The notes under the pieces: model-generated
Databases searched by the model: none
Told to the model about the DNA's origin: nothing
Seen by the model: only the letters and a program-made list of their open reading frames with translations
Made by a program: the position numbers and the translations under genes
Shown here: in pieces, positions 45,794 through 53,206 of the stretch
Layout of the letters: every line of letters starts with the position of its first letter
How positions within the stretch are numbered: the stretch's first letter is position 1
Assembly: GCF_014696385.1 (NCBI RefSeq)
Contig: NZ_JACJQB010000004.1
Location: 62,001-126,000, forward strand
Origin: Pseudanabaena mucicola FACHB-723
GTDB lineage: Bacteria > Cyanobacteriota > Cyanobacteriia > Pseudanabaenales > Pseudanabaenaceae
Reading direction: 5' to 3'
Length of the DNA: 64,000 nt

Positions 45794-45830
45794 CAATTCA
45801 CAAACATTGTGGTCACACTTTTGTGAATTG
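45794..45830. promoter_or_regulatory. inverted repeat upstream of Uma2 gene
   Basis: CAATTCACAAA (45794-45804) and TTTGTGAATTG (45820-45830), a perfect 11-bp inverted repeat with a 15-nt spacer, about 33 bp before the Uma2 ATG. May be an operator or part of the inserted segment's border structure. Confidence 0.4.
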
Positions 45831-45862
45831 GTATTATGAAGTTTAAGTTAGGTAAAGTCATT

Positions 45863-46507
45863 ATGAACACATTACTCAAACCAGCCTCAAGCCAACTAAA
45901 CACATGGATTAGTGCCTCTTGGACAGAATTTGTGGCGATCGCCGATGCAACCGATAGTGGCAAATGCAAAAGTTACTATTACAACCACCAGATGAGATTT
46001 GAGGATATGTCCACAGGTTCCGATCACGCCAAAGTTCACATGACCATCATTATGATTGTGGGATTGTTTGCAGCAATGCGAAGCATTCCACTCAATGGAC
46101 ATGATGCCTGTTCCTATCGCCAATTAGGAAAAATCGAATTTCAGCCCGATGTCTCCTACTACATTGGTGACAATGCCGATGCGATCGCTTGGGGAACGCG
46201 CATCATTGACCTCGAGCAATATCCCTTACCCGATCTTGTCATCGAAATATCTGACACTACCTTCAACGATGACCTCGGCACAAAACGCCTGCAATACGAA
46301 GAACTAGGCATCAAAGAATATTGGATCGTCAATGTCCAAACTATGAAAATCTATGCCTTTGCGATCGCCCCAGATGGCAGCAGCCATCATATTCGCCAAT
46401 CCCTAGTGCTATCTGGACTAAAACTCGAAATATTAGAACAAGCTCTCGAACGCAGTCGCCAAGAAAATCAATCAACCGTCACTGCATGGCTAATGAAGCA
46501 ATTCTGA
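45863..46507 (+). CDS. Uma2 family endonuclease-like protein
   Basis: A Uma2/DUF820 protein of 214 residues, the PD-(D/E)XK-fold family greatly expanded in cyanobacteria with no firm function. Core: GKIEFQPDVSYYIGD, LPDLVIEISDTTFNDDLGTKRLQYEELGIKEYWIVN, containing the D-ExS-K pattern. I start at ATG 45863 (MNTLLKPASSQL), with AGGTAAAG upstream; ATG 45836 is also open. This gene lies entirely inside the DNA that splits recJ, so it is part of the insertion. The frame is intact. Confidence 0.85.
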   Translation: MNTLLKPASSQLNTWISASWTEFVAIADATDSGKCKSYYYNHQMRFEDMSTGSDHAKVHMTIIMIVGLFAAMRSIPLNGHDACSYRQLGKIEFQPDVSYYIGDNADAIAWGTRIIDLEQYPLPDLVIEISDTTFNDDLGTKRLQYEELGIKEYWIVNVQTMKIYAFAIAPDGSSHHIRQSLVLSGLKLEILEQALERSRQENQSTVTAWLMKQF

Positions 46508-46567
46508 TGAGTGCTAAAGATTGAGAAGTTTGCCAGTTTGGAAGGAAGCAACTTAAGGTAGGAGCAA

Positions 46568-48706
46568 ATGGAAATAAAGTCAACAAATTTTAGTTTTTTG
46601 CGCGAGCATGATCCACAATTGGTAAACCTTGCTGCCCGTGCTGAACTGTATTTCCATAGCGACAGTAATACCTGCATCATCAAACTGCGACAATTTGCCG
46701 AGCGTCTTGCCCAGCACATCGCCGACCAGAGAGGGCATTATCAAGCAGAAGATGAAGCACAAGTAGATTTGCTAAGACGACTTGAAGCAGAAGGTATCAT
46801 TTCTAGTAAAGTCTCTAAACTTTTCCATAACATTCGCAAAGGAGGCAACAATGCCGCTCATACAGGCAAAGATGACAGCCGCCAAGCCCTCACTCTCCTC
46901 GAAAATGCGCATGAGTTAGGCATCTGGTTTCATCGCGAATTTGGCAATGACAGAAATTTTAGGGCAGGAGCATTCGTGCCACCTGCTGCGCCCACCGATG
47001 CCACCGCCGAATTGATAGCCGAAATTGAAAGACTGCAAAGGATCGCCAATGATAGTCAATCGGCTGTCGAACGATCTCGCCTTGAAGCTGAACAGAAAGA
47101 GATCGCCCTGAAATTTGCTGAAGAAAAAGCCCGTCAAGCTGAAACAGAAAAGCAACGATTGGCACAAATGGTGAGCGAAAAAGAACATCAACTAGCACAG
47201 CAAAGTACCAATCAAACTGTCACGCCCCAACAACCTGCGGATATCCTCAATCGCTCACAAATTTTTGACCAAAATATCGATCTCGATAAAGATTCAACCC
47301 GTCAAGTTATCGATCAAAAACAAAAGTTACGCGATCAAAGTTGGAAAATCGATCCCCCTCCCAAGAAGGAAAAAGCACTCACTCCGATCTCCTCTAGCAA
47401 AAGGGAAAAAGCCCTCATCCCCAGCCCCTCTCCCAAGAAGGGAGAGGGGAGCAAGACTAGGGGGTGGCATCATGGCGTGATTGGGATTGTCGCTTCGCGG
47501 TTGGTGGAACGTTATGGCGCACCTGTATTTATTGGCAGTTATGAAGATGCCCATGATGATGATTCTGAACAATTTGCCACTGTGCGATTCTCGGTAAGGG
47601 GAATCCCTGAATTTCATGTTTTTGAGGCGATCGAATATGAGCCGATTAAGAGTATTCGTCTTAAAGGTGGTGGACATAAGGCGGCGGGAGGTTTTACCAT
47701 GCCTGCGGCAAATTTGGAGAAACTGCGGCAAGGTCTGCGAGAATTTGCCGATCGCGAAAATATTTTACCCAGCCACATTAGCCCCCTAATTAATATTGAT
47801 GTTCGCGTCGATCTCAGTGATATCTCAATGACACTTCTGCAACAATGCGATCGCCTGCAACCTTGCGGACTCGGCAATGCTGATCCTGTGTTTTATAGCG
47901 AAAATGTGCGCGTCATTTCCCAACAAACTCGCGGCAAGGATAAGGTCAAGCATCTATCTCTAGAGCTTGATACGGGTAACGGTAAAATCAAAGCGATCGC
48001 ATGGCGTTGGGGCGAATATTGCCCTGTCCCTGATTATGTGGATATTGCTTACAAGTTACGCGCTAATCAGTGGCAAGACACAACCTCTGTGGAGTTAGAA
48101 GTCGTTGGTATTCGTGAGGCAACAGTTGCCAAACCACAAAATAGCCACAATCTGCCCAAACATCTGCAACTGCAATATAAACCTGCGCCCGTAATTACCA
48201 AATTCCCGCAGTGGCAAAAACTCAGTGAAGCGCCACGTCCTTTACCCCGACCATTATTGCTATATGGTTGCGAACGTCCAGCCGATCGGTTTCAAGGTGA
48301 TGTTGATTATGATCGTCCAGATCGTAATCGAGTCGGGGGAGATGGTAATTATCACGCAATTGTCTTGTGGACTTTGCCACCATCATTCACCCATTTACAG
48401 TGGTTAGTTGCCACAGCGAAGCCAGACTATATCTATCTAGGCTCCCATATTCCCCCAATTCCTTCGTCTGAGCAATTTCGCGCCCAAGTGCAATCCCTTG
48501 ATTTAGAGAATATAGGGCAACTAAATCTATTAGATATCTCACAGCAATGGTGGATGTCTCCGAGTGCGATTGTTTCGGCTTTGCGTGAACTGAATTACAT
48601 CTGCGAGTTTCCACCGACATTACCCCTTGAAGGAGAACTGCTCAGAATGCAAAAATGGTACGGAATTGCGATCGCAAAACTTGCTTTACTATTTGAACAA
48701 AAGTAG
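46568..48706 (+). CDS. chimeric protein: HsdR-like N-terminus fused to RecJ C-terminal half
   Basis: A 712-residue fusion. Residues 1-260 match the N-terminus of large HsdR-type restriction helicases: a DUF4145-like helical domain (LVNLAARAELYFHSDSNTC, RKGGNNAAHTG), a coiled coil at 147-212, then QNIDLDKDSTRQVIDQK, where the HsdR nuclease domain would begin and instead stops. Residues 262-297 are Pro/Lys/Ser-rich, the translation of an intergenic CCC/GGG repeat. From G299 (GWHHGVIGIVASRLVERYGA) to the end it is RecJ: KGGGHKAAGGFTM is the DHHA1 motif, followed by the OB region. Whether it complements the N-terminal half in trans is unknown. Confidence 0.85.
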   Translation: MEIKSTNFSFLREHDPQLVNLAARAELYFHSDSNTCIIKLRQFAERLAQHIADQRGHYQAEDEAQVDLLRRLEAEGIISSKVSKLFHNIRKGGNNAAHTGKDDSRQALTLLENAHELGIWFHREFGNDRNFRAGAFVPPAAPTDATAELIAEIERLQRIANDSQSAVERSRLEAEQKEIALKFAEEKARQAETEKQRLAQMVSEKEHQLAQQSTNQTVTPQQPADILNRSQIFDQNIDLDKDSTRQVIDQKQKLRDQSWKIDPPPKKEKALTPISSSKREKALIPSPSPKKGEGSKTRGWHHGVIGIVASRLVERYGAPVFIGSYEDAHDDDSEQFATVRFSVRGIPEFHVFEAIEYEPIKSIRLKGGGHKAAGGFTMPAANLEKLRQGLREFADRENILPSHISPLINIDVRVDLSDISMTLLQQCDRLQPCGLGNADPVFYSENVRVISQQTRGKDKVKHLSLELDTGNGKIKAIAWRWGEYCPVPDYVDIAYKLRANQWQDTTSVELEVVGIREATVAKPQNSHNLPKHLQLQYKPAPVITKFPQWQKLSEAPRPLPRPLLLYGCERPADRFQGDVDYDRPDRNRVGGDGNYHAIVLWTLPPSFTHLQWLVATAKPDYIYLGSHIPPIPSSEQFRAQVQSLDLENIGQLNLLDISQQWWMSPSAIVSALRELNYICEFPPTLPLEGELLRMQKWYGIAIAKLALLFEQK
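47353..47449. repeat. translated CCC/GGG intergenic repeat at the HsdR-RecJ junction
   Basis: Two units starting CCCTCCC/CCCTCATCC, the second ending in a perfect 10-bp hairpin CCCCTCTCCC (47425-47434) with GGGAGAGGGG (47440-47449). This repeat type is normally intergenic in cyanobacteria (compare 3381-3460). Here it is open in frame and encodes the linker of the fusion. Confidence 0.75.
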
Positions 48707-48780
48707 TTTAATCGGCACAATAAGGTAACCAAAGTTATTAATATAGTCTACTGTGCTGTTTATTTGCCGAATTTGTCACC

Positions 48781-49320
48781 ATGAAACATACTCTCTCCGT
48801 TGTCGTTCAAGATGAGGCAGGCGTGCTGACCCGCATTGCTAGCTTGTTTGCCCGCCGAGGCTTTAATATTGAAAGCCTTGCGGTCGGGACAGCCGAGCAA
48901 GATGGATTTACACGCATCACGATGGTTGTCTCAGGCGACGATCATACGATTGAGCAAATCACTAAGCAGTTGCATAAACTGATTAATGTGATCACAATTT
49001 TAGATTTTACAGATATTCCCTGTGTCGAGCGCGAGTTGATGCTGGTCAAGGTGAATGCTTCCCCCACGGTGCGATCGGAAATTATTGAAATATCGCAAAT
49101 CTTCCGCGCTCGTATCGTTGATGTTGCCGATGATTTCTTAACGATCGAAGTGGTGGGCGATCCTGGCAAGATGGTGGCGATTTTGAAAATGTTAAACAAG
49201 TTTGGCATTCGCGAGATTGCTCGTACTGGTAAGGTTTCGCTAACTCGTGAGTCGGGAGTGAATACAGAATATTTGAAAATTGCCAAGAATACTTCAAGTA
49301 ATCCCATTTCTAATTTCTAG
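48781..49320 (+). CDS. ilvH: acetolactate synthase small (regulatory) subunit
   Basis: Regulatory subunit of acetohydroxyacid synthase in Val, Leu, Ile synthesis. A 179-residue protein with an N-terminal ACT domain ([33 protein letters not shown]) that binds valine for feedback control, then the C-terminal domain with [18 protein letters not shown] and [13 protein letters not shown]. The catalytic subunit ilvB/ilvI is not in the window. Related by pathway to leuB at 50914. Length and sequence are typical. Confidence 0.97.
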   Translation: MKHTLSVVVQDEAGVLTRIASLFARRGFNIESLAVGTAEQDGFTRITMVVSGDDHTIEQITKQLHKLINVITILDFTDIPCVERELMLVKVNASPTVRSEIIEISQIFRARIVDVADDFLTIEVVGDPGKMVAILKMLNKFGIREIARTGKVSLTRESGVNTEYLKIAKNTSSNPISNF

Positions 49321-49361
49321 TTTTTGGGATCTATGGCTACGCTTTGTGCCGCATCACTAGG

Positions 49362-49408
49362 AAAAAAGTAGAGTGTCACCCACTACGCGGGTGGCACTCT
49401 ACTTTTTT
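49362..49408. terminator. bidirectional terminator (ilvH / LapA-like)
   Basis: A 20-nt stem with one mismatch (49362-49381 with 49389-49408), with A and T tracts on either side. It overlaps the stop of the LapA-like gene. Confidence 0.85.
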
Positions 49409-49991
49409 ATCGGATAAATTTGGCATCAAGGGGAGGTCGATCGTTTTTTGGTGATGTTGCCACACTCGATCGCATGTTGGGGCGATCACCATAGGGAACG
49501 GTGTCAGGGTCATCATCGACATAATCCTCTTCTTCCACTTCATCGTCATCAAGCGGATCATTTAGATTCTCTAGATCATCATCTAGTGCGGCATCTTCAT
49601 CCTCGTATTCATCCTCCTCATCTACATATTCGTCATCATCTTCAGCATATGTAGAGTAAGTCTGAGAGTTAGTTGTTGAAGAACTAGACTTTGCCGCAAT
49701 GACGGCTCGCCGAATTAGTACATTTTGTCGCCAATTTGCGATCGCATTAACTACCAATGCCAAAATGCCGCCGCTTACAAATGCGATCAGCATTGCCACA
49801 CTTAAGGGGATGGCAAGCATCTTCTGCCCGAACAGGATCACCTGTACCGCAGGCTGTAAATTTTGAATCACGATTGCCGCCAGTAGTGTGATCGTGATGC
49901 CCACCAGCAAAAGCTGGACAATCACAATAGCAGGACTTTTTTTTGCGGCATTAGGAGCATTAGTATTTTGATCAAAGCGCGATCGCGACAT
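49407..49991 (-). CDS. LapA (DUF1049) domain membrane protein with acidic tail
   Basis: A 194-residue protein. Two membrane helices (about 20-44, IVIVQLLLVGITITLLAAIVI; about 60-85, IPLSVAMLIAFVSGGILAL) with the NLQPAVQVILFG loop between are characteristic of LapA/DUF1049, a conserved inner-membrane family. The C-terminal half is extremely acidic (DDDEYVDEEDEYEDEDAALD and more), probably disordered and cytoplasmic. In E. coli LapA works with LapB in LPS control; no lapB is seen here. Lies 2 bp after the ubiX stop, so an operon. Confidence 0.82.
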   Translation of the reverse strand: MSRSRFDQNTNAPNAAKKSPAIVIVQLLLVGITITLLAAIVIQNLQPAVQVILFGQKMLAIPLSVAMLIAFVSGGILALVVNAIANWRQNVLIRRAVIAAKSSSSTTNSQTYSTYAEDDDEYVDEEDEYEDEDAALDDDLENLNDPLDDDEVEEEDYVDDDPDTVPYGDRPNMRSSVATSPKNDRPPLDAKFIR

Positions 49992-49993
49992 AA

Positions 49994-50647
49994 TTACAAT
50001 TCTCCTGCGGCGAGGTTAGTTGGCATTCTACCCTGCCACCGTTGGATGAGGTCAGCATCAACATCTAGCTGATCGAGCGCTCTAGCAATCACAAAATCCA
50101 CTAAATCCTCAATCGTTTGGGGATTGTGATACCAAGCGGGAATGGCTGGCACAATTCGCGCCCCTGTTTCGGCGAGGGTGGTGAGATTCCGCAAATGAAT
50201 CAGGCTGAGGGGAGTTTCACGGGGGACAATTACCAATCTTCGTCCTTCTTTCAGATGCACATCGGCGGCTCGTTCCAACAAATCAGAGCTAAGTCCATGG
50301 GCAATTTTGGCAACCGTTGCCATACTACAAGGAATCACCAGCATCCCCAATGTCCGAAATGAGCCACTGGCAATTGTTGCCCCCACATCCCCCCATTGAT
50401 GGCAAATCAATTTGCCGTCACTCGTCTCACTTTGATCGCGCCAAAACTGTTCCTGCGATCGCAAATTACTGGGCATAGCAATACTATTTTCCGATTGCCA
50501 CACCATCATCGCTGCCTTCGAGGCGACCAGATCGACGTTGTAGTTATTATTTAGCAAAAATTTAAGCGTTCTCACCGCATAAATCATGCCCGATGCCCCA
50601 GATACTCCTAACACAATCGCTTTTTTGTCTTGTTCTTGATTTTGCAT
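49994..50647 (-). CDS. ubiX: flavin prenyltransferase UbiX
   Basis: Makes prenylated FMN, the cofactor of UbiD-type decarboxylases. The 217-residue flavoprotein starts AIVLGVSGASGMIYAVRTL, has ISLSLIHL-type region here as TPLSLIHLRNLTTLAETG near 163, SGSFRTLGMLVIPCSMATVA near 105, and the final IVPAIPAWYHNPQTIEDLVDF block. ATG 50647 gives MQNQEQDKKAIVLGVSG; GTG 50656 is possible. Directly upstream of the LapA-like gene in an operon. In cyanobacteria it may serve plastoquinone synthesis. Confidence 0.95.
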   Translation of the reverse strand: MQNQEQDKKAIVLGVSGASGMIYAVRTLKFLLNNNYNVDLVASKAAMMVWQSENSIAMPSNLRSQEQFWRDQSETSDGKLICHQWGDVGATIASGSFRTLGMLVIPCSMATVAKIAHGLSSDLLERAADVHLKEGRRLVIVPRETPLSLIHLRNLTTLAETGARIVPAIPAWYHNPQTIEDLVDFVIARALDQLDVDADLIQRWQGRMPTNLAAGEL

Positions 50648-50658
50648 TTCTGGCACTA

Positions 50659-50752
50659 TATACAGCGCTTTGCGCCTAATTAAAACCCAAAGAAATTTCT
50701 AAAAGCGCCACTTTCAAAAATTTCTTGGTAATACTTTTAGCCTCAATAGGTT
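50659..50752 (-). repeat. palindromic element, family copy 5
   Basis: A reverse-oriented relative of copy 2, at the ubiX upstream end: TACAGCGC/GCGC mini-hairpin, TAATTAAAACCCAAAGAAATTTC, AAAAGCGCC, CTTTCAAAAATTTCTT, GTAATACTTTTAGCCTCAATAGG. By eye about three quarters of aligned positions match copy 2. Confidence 0.75.
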
Positions 50753-50913
50753 GTAAGGCTACTCAAACCCAAAAGGCTTTAACAATCATAGCTTGAGCCT
50801 AGTGGCAATGAGAGTCACAGTCATTCCCCAGCCAAATTCCGCTATATTTAAGGATGGCTTGCTCTCACCCTATTGGGGTCTGCTCAGCCCCTGTTCCATA
50901 GAATTAAGATTAA

Positions 50914-51996
50914 ATGTCCAAAAATTACAAGATTACGCTTTTGCCTGGCGACGGAATCGGCCCTGAAATCATGAAAGTGGCAGTTGCGGTGCTACAGGCA
51001 ATTGCTCCTAAATTTGATATTACCTTTAGCTTTGAGACAGCTCTAGTCGGCGGTGCAGCGATCGATGCGACAGGGCATCCCTTACCCGATGAAACCTTAG
51101 AATTATGTCGCAATAGTGATGCGGTGTTATTGGCGGCAGTCGGTGGTGATAAGTGGGACACCATGCCGTCGCATCTACGTCCAGAACAAGCTTTACTCGG
51201 TTTACGCGGCGGTATGGGACTATTTGCGAATCTCCGTCCTGCTCAGATTTTGCCCCAGTTAATTGGTGCCTCTACCCTGAAGCGCGAAGTTGTTGAAGGT
51301 GTGGATATTCTAGTTGTGCGTGAGCTAACGGGTGGCATTTATTTTGGCAAGCCCAAGGGCATTGTTGCCGATGAAAATGGAGTGCGTCGCGGCTTTAATA
51401 CAATGGTTTATACCGAGCCTGAAATTGATCGCATTGCTAGAGTTGCCTTTGAGGCGGCGCAAAAACGTGGCGGTACAGTTTGCTCGGTCGATAAATCTAA
51501 CGTGTTAGAAGTCTCGCAACTATGGCGTGAGTGTGTCACCAGCATTGCTAGCGAATATGCGGATGTCAAGCTCTCTCACATGTATGTTGATAATGCCGCC
51601 ATGCAAATCATTCGCAATCCTCGCCAATTTGATGTGATCCTGACCAGCAATCTCTTTGGCGATATTCTTTCCGATGCGGCGGCAATGTTGACGGGCAGTA
51701 TTGGGATGTTGCCCTCGGCAAGTTTAGGTGAAGCTGGCAAACCCGGGGTGTTTGAGCCTGTCCATGGTTCTGCCCCTGACATCGCTGGCAAAGATTTGGC
51801 GAATCCTTTGGCACAGGTGCTTAGTGCTGCGATGATGTTGCGCTATGCCTTTAATGAAGGATCTGCCGCCGATGCGATCGAGGCAGCCGTAAATAAGGTT
51901 CTTGATTCTGGTAAACGCACGGGCGACATCATGGCTGACGGTTGTGAGAGACTGGGCTGTGTGGCAATGGGCGAGGCTTTGCTAGCTGCCATTTAA
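50914..51996 (+). CDS. leuB: 3-isopropylmalate dehydrogenase
   Basis: Oxidises and decarboxylates 3-isopropylmalate with NAD in leucine synthesis. A 360-residue protein with [55 protein letters not shown] near 130, [14 protein letters not shown] near 192, and [24 protein letters not shown] near 246, all family hallmarks; [19 protein letters not shown] follows as the NAD-site region. Preceded by 267 bp including copy 5 of the repeat and a promoter. Normal throughout. Confidence 0.97.
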   Translation: MSKNYKITLLPGDGIGPEIMKVAVAVLQAIAPKFDITFSFETALVGGAAIDATGHPLPDETLELCRNSDAVLLAAVGGDKWDTMPSHLRPEQALLGLRGGMGLFANLRPAQILPQLIGASTLKREVVEGVDILVVRELTGGIYFGKPKGIVADENGVRRGFNTMVYTEPEIDRIARVAFEAAQKRGGTVCSVDKSNVLEVSQLWRECVTSIASEYADVKLSHMYVDNAAMQIIRNPRQFDVILTSNLFGDILSDAAAMLTGSIGMLPSASLGEAGKPGVFEPVHGSAPDIAGKDLANPLAQVLSAAMMLRYAFNEGSAADAIEAAVNKVLDSGKRTGDIMADGCERLGCVAMGEALLAAI

Positions 51997-52000
51997 AATC

Positions 52001-52039
52001 AAAACCTATGGCTCATGCGCAGCGTGAGCCATAGGTTTT
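52001..52039. terminator. hairpin between leuB and alpha/beta hydrolase, repeat type
   Basis: Arms 52001-52018 and 52022-52039 pair with one T-G wobble around GCA. The pattern AAAACCTATGGCTCATGC is a base-substituted form of the hairpins at 30089 and 42529, with paired changes that keep the stem. Confidence 0.8.
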
Positions 52040-52877
52040 ATTTAGATATCCATCCCTGTCGATCGCACCATTGGCTGATATCTGTCAATATGCGATCGCA
52101 AATTTCCCAAGGCAAGAGATGCGCGGTATTGGGATAACAAATAAATTCGCAATTCGGTAATAACTGAGCGGTTTCCTCGGTTGACGCAGCAGTGATATGT
52201 CGATCTTCGGCGGCGGCAATCGCCAGACAAGGAATTGCGATTTTGCCTAAATTCGCAGTGCGATCATAGCCCTGTCTTAGTGCCTTAGCTAAAGCTCTCT
52301 GGGCATAGCCTGAAGTCTGCACATAGGCTTTTGCGCCCGTAAAAGCAATTTGATCATAGGCAGCGCGATGATGTTGCTGAATTAAATATTTAATTAGTGA
52401 TCTTTTGCCAAATAGCTCAATATGCCAATTTTGTTGAGGAATGAGTCGATGTAATGCCACTGCGATCGCAAGATTGGCATATTCCCACCAAGCAATTTTT
52501 GGTAAGTTACTGCGTGGCTTTGCCGCAGTCGCAATCAAAACTAAGCCCACAATCCTGATGTTTTGCGCCAGACCATCAGAAATCGCCCCATCGCGTAGGG
52601 CTGTCTCTATTGCCAAGATGCCACCGAGTGACCAACCCAAAATTAAATAGTCAGTTAAATCATGCGCTGATTCATTGCTCAAGACTTGCCAAATATCTTG
52701 TATATGATCAGACATTGCAAAATCAGCATTTGTCCTATGGTTGCCGTAGCCTCGTAAGTCAATCGCAACTGCTTCAATCCCCTGTGATTGAAAATGTTTC
52801 ACAAATATTTGCATCGCCGCACTATTGCCGGGATGCCCATGTAAACAAAGGACTTTGAACTTGCTATCGCAACTCAA
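52038..52877 (-). CDS. alpha/beta hydrolase
   Basis: A 279-residue soluble hydrolase of the fold that includes esterases and BioH-like enzymes. Visible: VLCLHGHPGNSAAMQIF (oxyanion region, HGxxG), VAIDLRGYGNHR, nucleophile elbow ILGWSLGGILAIE with the catalytic Ser in GWSLGG near 101, acid AAAEDRHITAA near 222, and His in PNTAHLLPWE near 253. Start is a TTG (52877) behind AGGTGG; there is no ATG until well into the fold and an in-frame stop lies a few codons upstream. Substrate unknown. No signal peptide. Confidence 0.85.
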   Translation of the reverse strand: MSCDSKFKVLCLHGHPGNSAAMQIFVKHFQSQGIEAVAIDLRGYGNHRTNADFAMSDHIQDIWQVLSNESAHDLTDYLILGWSLGGILAIETALRDGAISDGLAQNIRIVGLVLIATAAKPRSNLPKIAWWEYANLAIAVALHRLIPQQNWHIELFGKRSLIKYLIQQHHRAAYDQIAFTGAKAYVQTSGYAQRALAKALRQGYDRTANLGKIAIPCLAIAAAEDRHITAASTEETAQLLPNCEFICYPNTAHLLPWEICDRILTDISQWCDRQGWISK

Positions 52878-53206
52878 ATGAGGTATCCACCTAGTAATTT
52901 ATTAGTAATTTTCTGGCAATTCTATTGATACTAGTAACCATTTCTTCAAAAAAATAAATCAAATAGTGGCGAATATCAAGAAGAACTAGTATACTCCCAT
53001 TGAAATTATCTTACCTAGCATCCACATCTATATCTAATTCACTGCAAATAAGATCTTTTTAGACTTATAAAAACAGTTAACAACGGTTAAAACAATCTAA
53101 AGGTTATGGGTCAAACCATCATCCATTCGATACAGATGATTAGAGCAAGCATGGTGTAGGATAATTCTCACAAAAATATCCGATCCTTTCCCTATAGCGA
53201 AGGCAT
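52878..53206. other. 329-bp spacer before the Cache/acidic-tail gene
   Basis: A/T-rich divergent promoter region. I see one weak inverted repeat (ATACTAGT 52928-52935 with ACTAGTAT 52985-52992) and no reading frame or known RNA. The GAAGG upstream of ATG 53207 is a plausible ribosome site. Confidence 0.45.

Noticed and set aside
44588-48706. Simple frameshift in recJ, or an intein
   Set aside because: The halves are separated by 1.76 kb with other genes; no splicing motifs or homing endonuclease of the intein type are seen, and an internal stop and new starts exist.
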